Below are positions 10,932-23,037 of a DNA stretch of 64,000 bases, one piece after another. The notes under the pieces are model-generated. The model searched no databases, was not told the DNA's origin, and saw nothing but the letters and a program-made list of their open reading frames with translations. The translations under genes were made by a program, and so were the position numbers. This stretch comes from Mantis religiosa (lineage: Eukaryota > Arthropoda > Insecta > Mantodea > Mantidae), in NCBI GenBank assembly GCA_030765055.1, contig CM060947.1, forward strand, positions 59,293,735-59,357,734. Direction: 5' to 3'. The stretch's first letter is position 1. Every line of letters starts with the position of its first letter.

Positions 10932-13900
10932 GTAAGTTAGAGATTTTTCACGAAATAAATTAGAATATTCCATTGAGTGTTGCCTCAGGAATGTAGAGTG
11001 TTATCGTGCCACGCCCAGAAGCACCATATTCCTTTTACTGATTGCAAGGAAAATAAAATAAAATGCACTGATTAGATTGAGAGTGTAACTATATATCTTT
11101 GTAAAGTCAAGTAATTCATATATGCTTGATGGAAGTTTCTCATTATGAGTGGTTAGACAGCTCGACTCTCACCAAGGCGGCCTGGACTCGATCTCAGGCG
11201 ACCGCAAAGTGAGATTTGTGATGGACAACACGGCGGTGGGGTGGGTTTTCTCCGGTATCCCCGGTTTCCTCCGCCATCTCATCCCACCGGTGCTCTATCT
11301 TCATCTCATGTGTGTCGCCGCTTGCGGTGTCACATGTAGTAAAAGCGGATGTTGAACACTACTCATTTCATTTCCTCATTATCATCTTAATTATTATAAT
11401 ATGTTAAACAGATACCCATTTTAATCATTCACATTACTGGATATACATCCACAAATATTTCTGGTTCTTTAAGTTCCAAATATAATGCTTAAATGGTTAA
11501 AAAGGTGAGTTTCATTTTGAAATTGGAACTATGAGACATTACACTGGAGTCTATAACTGATTCCTTGTCATTGAATTAACCACTGTTAGGATTCCTTTCT
11601 TCACATAGAACTGTTGGTGTGGTACAGTATGCACTGATAGCAAAGAGTTGCATAGAATCCACTTTATTTGCTGATTTACTTTGATCTGTGTAAAGAATGT
11701 TCTCAACAACTTCCACATCTTTTCATTTACACCAGTGAGGCCAGCAAAATCTTTTTTGTTGTATAGTTATTCTTTCATTCAGTTAAATTCTGCAAGATAC
11801 AAATAAAGTTTTGCAGATGGAACCAAGCATGCTGCAAACATAAAATTAGCATCTCTTAAAATATCCATATCTAGGAATCAAATGGATGTTTCTGCAACTA
11901 ATAACATAAAAAATATAACAGTTCTAGGTGTTATGCCTCAGTCTCTTTCCATTTAGTATTTATATGCCACTGTGTTCCTGAGTGCATGCAATGGAGATAT
12001 GGTTGTATTATTTCTTCCCAGCTATATAAGCTAGCCTGCTCATCCTTTGAAGGTCACAAAAACATGGTACTCTATACTTATTAGTCACTTGTGGTTTCTC
12101 TACATCTTAGTAGTGATAGGTAAAGGAAATATATTCCATGCACAAATAATGATTTTAGAAGCAAGCATACATGCAACTTAAAAACAAAAATCACATAAAC
12201 ATTGAATTTGATACTTATCAGAATCATTGCAGTTTGTTACCACTGACACCATCATCACAGTCACACTACCAGCATCACCGACACTGCCGCTACTGTCACA
12301 GCTATAAATGGTCCTTGAATATTTGTTATTAATAATGTGCTCAACTCTGTGAGTATGTATTGTTTTAAATTATATTAAGCTACATAAAATGTTTATAGTT
12401 AAGTGAAACAATTGTCTTGTGCAAAATGTATTTTCTGTATGTTACAGTTCACCATTGTCACATTTTCCCACGAGCTCTTGGAGAAATAGTAGGTCGGTAC
12501 AATGTTCAGGAACTGCATATTAGCCTGACTCAGGGGCTCTGGAGGTATGAAACATGGGGATACCCTGTACTTGATGCAGCACCTGGAGCAGAACTGTGGA
12601 CATGGTTCAAGAATGATACGGAAGAGTATGTATTCTTATTTTGGTGTTTGTAGCAAATAAAGGGTAAAGGATTAAAGTATGTATACCATATAAACCGTTG
12701 GAAAGGAACTTATTATATTACCTCTAATATGTACTTTGTAGAAGTATTATAAACAGAATGGTATAATAGCATTTTGTTCTTTGGTCATTTTCAACAACAA
12801 CAACAAAAAACCAAAGAGGTTTTGTTCCAAATTAGTTGTTTTATTCAAAAAGAATATATGAAGTAGTTTGTTAAGTTGAGTAGAGAACTTATTTCTGATG
12901 CAGTTTTGGTAGTAACTATGTGACATCACTCAGAGATTTTAAATAATTAATAACTTAAAAGGATACTCTAAACATGCTTTTACTAATATAATGATTTAGA
13001 ACTCAGCAGTGTTGTAAATAGTTGAGCAAGTTCGTGCATCTGAACATAAACATAACATAGCCTGTCCCACACCTTTGCTTTATATTATCAGGGACTACCA
13101 GTTTGGTTTCCTACGTGCCCCTTTATCCAAACAAAACAGAGATTAGGCTTATGTAATGTTTTGGTAAAATAAGTACAAATGACAAGCTATTGATCTACAT
13201 TAAAACAGTGTAAAATGAAATTCTTCCATTGTCCTAAAAGGGTCTAACTGTGTAGTTGTAAAATGTTTTGGTTGATTACACATATCAACTGCAATATGTA
13301 ATTATGTTTAATAATGAATGATATGATAAAAATATCTATAGATTAGATTATAAAATACATAATAAGAATATTCAGATGTAATAATTTTGAGGTAGCAGAT
13401 GCAAAATATTTGTTTATACCAATTACAAAACAAAAGAGTCAGTCAGCAATGTCTACAGTATTCCAGAAAATCTTTTCTATTTTCTCAAAAAAATCTACAA
13501 TATCTACACAGAAAATTGTCACAGAAAAAGTGCAAGTGTCAAAATGTGTGATTGATTTCAATGAATGTTAGATCTTCCTTATCATCTCTATCACTTGGTA
13601 TTTTTGCACATGTTGCTGAAATGTTAGGCAATATCTTCTGTTTTCTTTATAATCCAGGATGATTGCAACAAAATGATTTCTGCCATTCTTCTGTCTCCAA
13701 AAGTAATATTAAATTGCATGCAGATATGCCCAAAAGTAAACAAAGAGGAGAAACATCAGGGTAAGGTTTCCTTCAGGGAGAGTCTTTGTAAATTCAGTGA
13801 AGATTTCCAACAATACAGCACTCTCTTCAACAGAAATATGCTGTTTCATGGCATTAATGATTTTCTCTAATATTAAGCTAATGAAATAAATTATTTTATA

Positions 13901-15663
13901 TAAATGTGTGTATTAATGATATCTACATTTTTTGTGCAGTGAGATTTTTTTCTCTCCTTTATAGTTTACCATTTATATAACAATCATTCAGAATTAAGAG
14001 GACTTAGCAAGCTCTTTCCAGAAAATTCAAGATATATATTTTATTTCTCATCAAAATAGCTTAAACATGTGGTATTTTAATCAAAAGTACTAACATTATT
14101 TTTTAGAAAATAAAAAAGTTTGGAAAAATGCTCCATATAAAGGGTAGTTTGAGATAGAATTTCACATGCTTGGGAATTCTAAATTTAAATCAGAGTTGGA
14201 TTTTAACAACCATCAGCATCCATATTTTGTTAATATGTACATAAATATATGCGAGAACTTTGACATGATCAACATAGGTGATCTGAAAAGTTTTCGACCT
14301 AATAAAGATACAAGACATTTTTTCAGAATTTCTTTTTTTATTTTTCAACATAGTGTCCTTGTAACTCTACACACTTCTCCCAGTGATGCTCCCATTTCTG
14401 TAACCTGTCTAAATAGTACTCTGCATTTTTCTCTGCAAAATAATGTTCACGAAGGTGATTGCCTCTTCTGTCCTCCGAGCGCAATTTTCAGATGAGGAAA
14501 CAAAAAGAGGTCACTTGGGACTAGATCTGGTGAGTAAAGCAGATGCTCAAGCAGTTCATACCATAATTCGTGGATTTTCACCATTGCAACCACTAAGGTG
14601 TGAGATGGTGCATTGTCTTGGTGAAACAGGATTTTCTTTTTCTGCAAATGTGGTCGCTTTTCCGCAAGTTCCACCTTCAACTTGTCAAGTAATGATGCGT
14701 AGTAAGCTCCTGTAATGGTTTTTCATTTTTGAAGATAATCGATTAAAATAACCCCATGACTATCCCAAAAAACAGTTGCCATCACTTTCCCAGCCGTAAA
14801 AACAGTTTTTGCTTTTTTGTGGAGCTGGTTTCCCCTTTGTAGTCCACTGTTTGGACTGTATTTTTGTTCAGGCATACAATGGTGTATTCAGGTTTCATCT
14901 ACAATAATTAATCGGCGTCAAAACTCAGATTTATTGTGCCTAAACTGTGGCAACAGAGCGTTCGAAATGTTCATTTGAACACGTTTTTGGTGTAATGTGA
15001 GCAAACACGGCACCCAATGTGCGGAAAGCTTTCTCATGTTTAAATGTTGATTTAATATATAACACATACGTTCTTTTGACATGTTCATAGCCTCTGCTAT
15101 CTTTCTCACTTTAATTTGGCAGTTGTCTAGCACCATTTTGTGAACATTGACAATGTTTTCGTTGGTAGTTGCAGTTTTTGGACATTCCGAACGTTCATTG
15201 TCTCCCAAGCTCTTACGGCCACATTTAAATTCAGCTACCCAAAAGTTTGCTGTGGTAAATAATGGTCAGAGTCCCCATACACAGAATCCAACTCATCTTT
15301 GATTTGCATAGGTGTATTGCCTTTCTAAAACAAATATTTAATGACATCTCAATACTTGATTTTGTTCATTTTCATAAAAACACTCACATCAACTCACTCA
15401 AACGACAGTTACATAACAACTGAGCGACCAAAATGGCTGAAGCTTTGGTGAGTAACTGTCAACAGATGGACAGCGAAATTCATTAGCTTTTATTTACGAG
15501 TGCTGCCATCTTCATGTTGAGGTCAGAAACTTTACAGATCGCCCTCATATATCCCTGAGTTAGACTACTTTGGTCTAATTCGATATAGGATCTATAGATC
15601 AAAATACCCATACCATACCATACCATACTAACTTTTCATTTTGAGTTATGCTCTCCACACACG

Positions 15664-15725
<62 letters not shown>

Positions 15726-18700
15726 CATTTTTGTCTGAAAATTCCTCAAAATATGTCTTGACATTGAATTTTTGAATGGAATGTAATACTTTTATACTTA
15801 TTGTGCGTTCTATATTGTAAATAACAACATGCTTCTTTTTCAGTGTTGAAAACACATGGAAAGAGCTAACTGGGGCTCTTTCAGGACTGCTGTGTGCTTC
15901 TCTGAACTTCATTGATACATCCAATAGTCAAAGTCCAGAATTCAGCTTTCAACCTTCTGGAGTTATAGGTAGTGCTACAGTAAATTCATCTTATCTTCGT
16001 TATGCCACTCTGCCACGGGAAATAGTATGCACAGAGAATCTAACTCCTTGGAAAAAGCTGCTTCCTTGCAATGCAAAGGTAATTTATTTTGCTTTTACCT
16101 TAATGTTTTGAGTTAAAATTAATTCAAACTATTTTGTGGTGGTATGTTTTACTCTCATAAATTTCTTTATGAATTTAATTTAATAATTCATAGCTCCGTG
16201 CCAAGAAGCTACATGCTCGCAGCAAAATACCGATTGCCTCTAAAACAATAATTGCTGAAGGGAGCTAGAGTTTTGAACAATAATTGTTGTAATTATAATC
16301 CTGGAGAAAATGAAGATGGCTCTGTTTTCATTGACTTCTTATCCTGGGATTCTAAAATAGCATGAAAGAATATTTAAAACCAGCACAATACCCTAAACAT
16401 ATTTCACACTTCATGCTTCAATATCATAAGTGCAACACCACCTTTAAAAAAAAGTTTCTATATAAAAGAGGGCTGTCAAGAACCATTCTTGTTATATTAG
16501 GTTTAGGTTTAATGAATGGGGAAGGCCATAAAGTTCCCTGTGCACTGTGACCATTTCTGATCTATCTAGTCTCCAAGAATACCAGAATCCTTGATAAAAG
16601 AAGCCAGCTTCTTGGGAGAAATCATTGATAGTTCATGCTCAGACATGAAGCAATGGTTAAAATGTTTAATCCTGAGTGCTGCCAGTGATTTGCAGTCAGT
16701 TAACAGATGAAATGCTAATCTTCTGCAGGTTGAATCAACTTGTTCACCAATGTATAAACTTGAAAGAAGCGTAGGGACAGTGAAGCACAAATTAGTACAA
16801 AAGTGAATCGAGAATATATTGACACATTGCTTCACTCACACTGTTTATTCACAGGACATGTTTCAAGAGCTCTTGCTCTTGCTGAGGATAGGAGCAAGAG
16901 CTCTTGAAACATGTCCTGTGAATAAACAGTGTGAGTGAAGCAATGTGTCAATATATTCTCGATTTACTTTTGTACTTGTTCACCAATCTTATAGAGATGT
17001 GCTCGCCGCTGGCAGTGTCCATTTGTTAGACCTAACATCCAGCTGAGTATGGTTCTATCCATTTTGAGCAGTCCTGCTTTTGATGATATTCTTCATAATC
17101 ATCTTTGAATGCTTACGTCCTGTTACAGACAACCAGTATTCATTGTTTTTCCTGTCAGTCCATTTCTGGATTGCCCCTCTGAAATAGCCATGAGTAAAGT
17201 AGGTAAGGTTGAGGATCTACAAAAGGCTTGATGGATCCATGCTTGGCCAAGTCATCTTCCCTCTAATTACCATGGATTCCCTTATGTCTGGGCACCCACA
17301 TCAGTTTGAGTTTTGTTCAGCCAATTCCATTAGGGCTTCCTGACATTCGAGTACCAGTTTAGATTTGGTCTTCATAGCTTCAAGTGACCGTAAGATAGCT
17401 GATTATCTGAAAGTATAGTAATGTGTCTGTTCCGATATCCCGTATTAATACTTTCCCATGCACTTGCCAATATGGCATATACTTAGCTTGGTGAACAGTT
17501 GTATGCAGTCCAAGGCTTATAAGACAGGATTTTACCACACCCAAACAGTCCTACCCCAGGCCCTTGATTCGTATTGGATCCTTCTGTGAACCATATACTC
17601 CACCCTGAATCTTGGGACTCATTCCATTTTATCCACTTACCATGTTCTGGAAGGGATACCGTGAGCTTTCTTTCTTGTAATCTCCGATGTATCAATTTAT
17701 CCATCCTCATAAGCATAAAAGAGTCCAGATGATTGTCCCTAGGTAAGATTTAAGTGACCATAACATTGTAGTTCTAGATTCTCAATGCCATTACATCTGA
17801 GTTTATACAGACCAGCCCTTGCCTCCACCTCTAACCAGATGTGGAGTGGAAGTAAGTCCAACAGAACCTCCAAAGAAGCTATAGTAGTAGTCCTAAAACC
17901 CCCTGTGAAAGCCATGCATACCGATTTCTGTAGTTTTGACAGCTGTTCCTTCCATGATCTCAATTTTACTCTAGGCCACCAAACAAGTGTGGTATTGGAG
18001 ATAATGAGTCTGACTATTGTGATATACACCTTAGGTTTCAATCTCCATATCTTACTAAGCAGATCCCTGTATGTCCAAATGACTCTATAGGCCCTATTGA
18101 TATATGCATCTGCTTGTGTTTTCCAAGTTAATCACTTGTCTAAAATTATCCCAAGGTATTTAATTTCATTAGAAAATTGTAGAATGTCATTTCCCAAGTC
18201 TGAGTTTTCTCAGATTCCCCAAATCTCAAAAGTGTAGTGCAAGCTACAATTTTTATTTTGCTGGGATTAACAGATAAGTCATATCTGCTATGCCAGCATT
18301 CTACTTTTCGTAAGTCTACTTGTAGCACTTCAGAAATGATTCTGGGGAACTTCCCTTTTGCCAGTATGGCTATTGTCATCAGTATATCCTATCATGAGAT
18401 GGCCACTCACATTTAGATCTCTAAAGTCACCAATACAAGGTTCCACGGAAGTGGCTATAAAATGCCTCCCTGTGGACAAGCCCTTGATGTGGAAACATGA
18501 ATATCTCCCCACATAATGTCGATGAGATGCTTGTGTCTCTCAGCATGGAAAGTATCCATCTGCAGATAGTTCATTCATTCATTCATTCATTCATTCACTG
18601 CCCATAGACTAATACAAGTATTGGGCATTGTCAATATATACAAAACAATTTACAATATTAAAATGTATTGCAAAAATTCATTTATATTATATACAGGATT

Positions 18701-20436
18701 ATTTAAAAGGTATTTTTTAACACATTGCTTAAATTTAACAGCATTGTTTTCTCTGGTAACATAGGCTGGAAGTCTATTGTACATTTGTAATCCTATTATA
18801 TATGGATCTTTATTTACAGATTTTACATTATAACTACTATAGTGCAAGTCAGATTTACATCTAGTATCATGATTGTTTACTTCACTATTTAATTTTTTTT
18901 TTTTTTTCTGGTTTATTAAATTAATAACTTTATATATGTATAAAAACACAACAGTAAACATCTTTTCTTTTCTAAAATCCTCTCTGCATGATTCACGCAT
19001 CCCCATTTTAAACATTGTTCTAATACATTTCTTTTGTAGTGCTAGAACCCTCTGAATATGAGAATTATTACCACCATCCCATAACTCAATACCGTATTGG
19101 ATATTTGAATAAATTATTCCATAATATAGCATTTTTAGTACATCTACATACAAGTTTTTGCAAACTCCCTCATTAGGTACAAACCTTTACTTATTTTTTT
19201 ACAGAGGTTATTAATATGATTATTCCAGGATATATGTTTATCAAGTTGCATTCCTAAAAAACTGTGAGAGTCAGATTCTTGTATTATAATGTTATCAAAT
19301 TTAATATGAAACAATGTATCTTTTTTCTTACTATTTAGCTTGGGACATTGTGTTAAGCAGCATATGTATAATACCTGCAGTTGGGGTTCTATCAAAAGCA
19401 CCCTTGATGTCAAGAAATGCTCGTAAAGCAACTTCTTTATAGTGTAGAGACTTCTCTATGTTGAAGTACAAAGCCGTCTCTAGAAATTTTCTAGATTGGT
19501 AGACACACTGGTATCTGTGTAGAGATTAATTTGTCAATACACAGTCCCTTATGTACCCATCAACAAGTTTGTCTGCAGAAAAGATGAAAGAGATAACGCT
19601 CTATAAGCCTTGGCATCCTGATAGCTAGGATGCCCAGGCTTAGGTATATAATTAGGTATAACATGCCATGGGCATGTGCCCAAGTACAAGACTAGTCCTG
19701 AAAATATGACATAACAGGAATGCCAAAGATTCAATCCCTTGTTATAGCAAAGCAGATGTCAGTCCATCCGGCCCAGTTTATTTATATGGTTCAAATGTGT
19801 CAATAGCCCATCTGATCCCAGTTTCATTGATTATTTCCTTAGTCAGGTGTCTGTCTGCCCTAGAATTGAACCCCAAGTTGGATTGCTCCTGTCCACCATG
19901 AATTCATCAATCTCTTCAGATTCAGGAAAGTACGTTGCAAATATATGTTTTAAATATAAAATCTTTTTAAATCACTTGTCAAACTATAAAAACACTTCTG
20001 CTCCACTTACATTTAAAATTAGGACATGTTTCAAGGACCCCATGTCCTCATCATCAGCTGATGTTCGACTAGTTCTTCAGGTTACCACCTCCCTCTCCTG
20101 GCACTGTTCAGTGAGTTGAATGACGTCATCTACTATTGGAATTTCAAATTTTCCCAAACTGTTAATTCCCAATACTTTTTTCTTTTTTTTTTTTAAGGAA
20201 AAGTATTGGGAATTAACAGTTTGGGAAAATATACACATTTTTAAGAATAAAAAGAGAGCCATGAACTTTGAAAAAAAAAGGTATTGGGAATTAATAGTTT
20301 GGGAAAATATACACATTTTTAAGAATAAAAATAGAGCCATGAACTTTGAAATTCCAATAGTAGATGACGTCATTCAACTCACTGAACAGCGCCAGGAGAG
20401 GGAGGCAGTCACCTGAAGAACTAGTTGAACATCAGC

Positions 20437-20516
<80 letters not shown>

Positions 20517-22991
20517 CAGGGTCCTTGAAACATGTCCTAATTTTAAATGTAAGTGGAGCAGAAGTGTTTTTATAGCTTGACAAGTGATTTAAAAAGGATT
20601 TATTAATGAAGCTCCACTATTTATAAATACTTCTATTTTATAATTTAATTATACGTTTTAAAGTTTCTTTTCCAGTCATTGTATAGTCACTGTTAGGTAA
20701 CTTGACTGTGCCAAGCTTATTGGCGACACCGACATCTTTAGCTAGAGCCTTCACAGGTCTATAACCACTGGGAACATCCTCAATGCTCCCACAGTACCTC
20801 CACCATGAGACTCTTTTAGCTTTCCTTATCTCTTTCTTATAACTGGTCAAGAGTCTCGATTACCAGTGTGTTTAGCCAGGTTAAACAGTTTCCTGCAGTT
20901 ACATCTTAGTTTGCTTAATCTTCTAGACCACACAAGGCTTCCTCAGTGAGGTAGCAACTTTAGCTTTGCAGTTAACAGTGTAGGATAGGAGAATAACCTG
21001 CTGCAACTGGTCAGCAGCCAGCTCCAAATCCAATACTGTATTTATTTATCTTCTTAGATACACCCTGTATAAGTCCTGAAGGTCTTGACTATATGAAGCC
21101 CAGTCAGTATCCTTAGGGTTTCTGTATATTACTGACTCAAAGCCCTGTGGACTCTGTATCATTGTAATGAATGATTTACATTAGCATGTGCATGATTTAG
21201 GTACAAATTAATAATTATATAATTTGAAAAATATTGGTTTATTACATTGTAAGTACATAACAATTGTGATGAAACCAGTACCCTATAAAATCTGATGGTG
21301 AGTAAATTCCAATTGTGCTTTCGTCAGGAGTCAAACATTTGTCACATCATTAAATTTTAGATGAGTCGTATTTTTTACACATCTGCTTCACTTTCGTACC
21401 TATTTTGAGGACATGTTTCGCAAATCATCGTTTGCATCTATGGCTCTTATGCGACTGAAGCTAGATATATTTGTCACATCTCGATATATTTGTCACATCC
21501 TCCATTCGTTCTGTTCAAATCTACCCCATGCAACCTTTTTCTGTTCCCCAAAGTAAAAGAAAAAAATGTTAGGTGAACAGTTTGAATTACCTGAAAGTGC
21601 AGTAGCTGCTTATGAAGAATTTATTGACTCCCTCCTTAGAACAATGACATTCACCATTGCAAAAGTGTTTTGAAAGTATGAGAAATTGTATATAATATAA
21701 TGGAAAATACTTTGTAAAAATGAAATGCTCACATCTAAATTTTTAAAATGTTATTGCATTCATTCTCAAAACTTTTAGATTGAACTTTGCAGAAATGAAA
21801 CTTGGTTTATAAGAACATCTATCATTCAAATTTGGTTGGCTCAATTAACTACCTGATAAAATGTGTTAATGTATATAATTTTTTTTTTCAGAAAGGTTTG
21901 TCAACATTACTTAATGCAGGCAATATTTACAGCACCAACTATCACTCTCTGGGACTTCATTTACGACCTGTTTGTAGAGTAAGTATTTATCTTAATTGCC
22001 ATTTATAAAAACGACCAGTGCATTTATAAATGTAAACTATCATAAAAGCTTCAAAGCCTGGGGCTTAAGAACTTCAAGAATTTTAAATCACCATTGGGAT
22101 ATGTGATCTCAAATTTGAGATTTTCTTATGTCTACCAGGAAAAAATGAGTCAGTTGAGGAATTTAATGTTGTACCACCATTTTGCCATAGTAGCTCAGTG
22201 GTAGAGCAGCCAGCTTCATGTAGTGCAAAACATCTGTGACCCAAATCCTGGTTGTGGTCTTAAATTTTTCAGTTCTGAATCTACCTTTCAAAATTTGTCT
22301 AAATATTTACAGTACCAATAAATTTTTCTCTAAAGTGATATTTCTTAAAGCCTACACTCTGCATTGTTAAAAAAATTGTAAAATTTTATGGCAGCATTGG
22401 TAATAATCTGCATTAAAGTAAAAATATGTATATGTGCATGCCTATAGGGTAGTGTAAAAAAACTGCCCAGCCAATTTTAATAATTCCTTAACCATTGATG
22501 GACATGGTCTATAGAACACCTTCCAAATTAATTTTATAAATTACTGAAAGATTAAAAAGGATTTACAAAGCCCTTTTACTTGAATATGGACTGGAATTAT
22601 AAAAGAACAAGCTTACAAGGAAGGCTACGAGTTTTATTTATGAATGCTACAAAATAGAAAATAGTTGTTAATTGATCAAACTATTTGTATCCAGTTTTTC
22701 ACATTTTTATCACTTAAATTTTGGTGTTCTGAGAGACTAATTTCGGAAGCTGTTGCTTTCATTATCAACCTCCAAGGCTGAAGTTGAGACTAATAGTGGC
22801 ATTTCTGCTGAAACACCAAATGACTGTTCAACAGCCAGCTTAGAGATAAATGGGTCTCCAGTAAATATGAGCTGAATCTTTCCTGGCGGCGTATATGTTC
22901 TAGACGTTCTCGGGCTTCGCGCCAGGTAAGCGTCCGTCACATTACACCATCGCGAGCCCGCTCGCTGATTGGTCATTTTCCTTGGCGACCA

Positions 22992-23037
<46 letters not shown>

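Larger units (their letters stand above)
19958..20600. mobile_element. PLE inverted dimer with GIY-YIG tail fragments and two hammerhead cores
   Basis: The arms are near-perfect inverted copies: left from AAATCACTTGTC near 19968, right ending at GACAAGTGATTT near 20594. Between them the plus strand codes the C-terminal tail of a PLE GIY-YIG endonuclease (WENIHIFKNKNRAMNFEIPI, VDDVIQLTEQ), partly duplicated around 20200-20350. A hammerhead core faces outward on each arm. Target duplication was not resolved. Confidence 0.75.
16566..21160 (-). mobile_element. RNase H-bearing LINE (I/Jockey-R1 type), decayed, with three nested insertions
   Basis: Reading down the minus strand: a pre-RT linker (LELAADQLQQ near 21020; WWRYCGSIEDVPSGYRPVKA near 20770), RT blocks (PKPGHPSYQDAKAYR near 19650, FLDIKGAFD near 19410, YTDD in place of YADD near 18390), a C-terminal RT region (17739-18041), RNase H (WFTEGSNTNQGPGVGLFG near 17590) and the ORF end (ALRIKHFNH, then a stop near 16566). 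It is broken by PLE hairpins at 16752-16973 and about 19958-20600, and by another LINE at 18571-19371. Numerous stops show it is old. Confidence 0.8.

Noticed and set aside
14447..15208. Functional transposase gene
   Set aside because: The mariner reading frame is broken many times; only relic motifs remain.
15661..15721. CRISPR-like or regulatory array
   Set aside because: It is a plain AC dinucleotide microsatellite with no spacers.
20374..20583. Minus-strand ORF with a long serine run
   Set aside because: It is the (ATG)n microsatellite in a PLE arm read in the Ser frame; no gene support.
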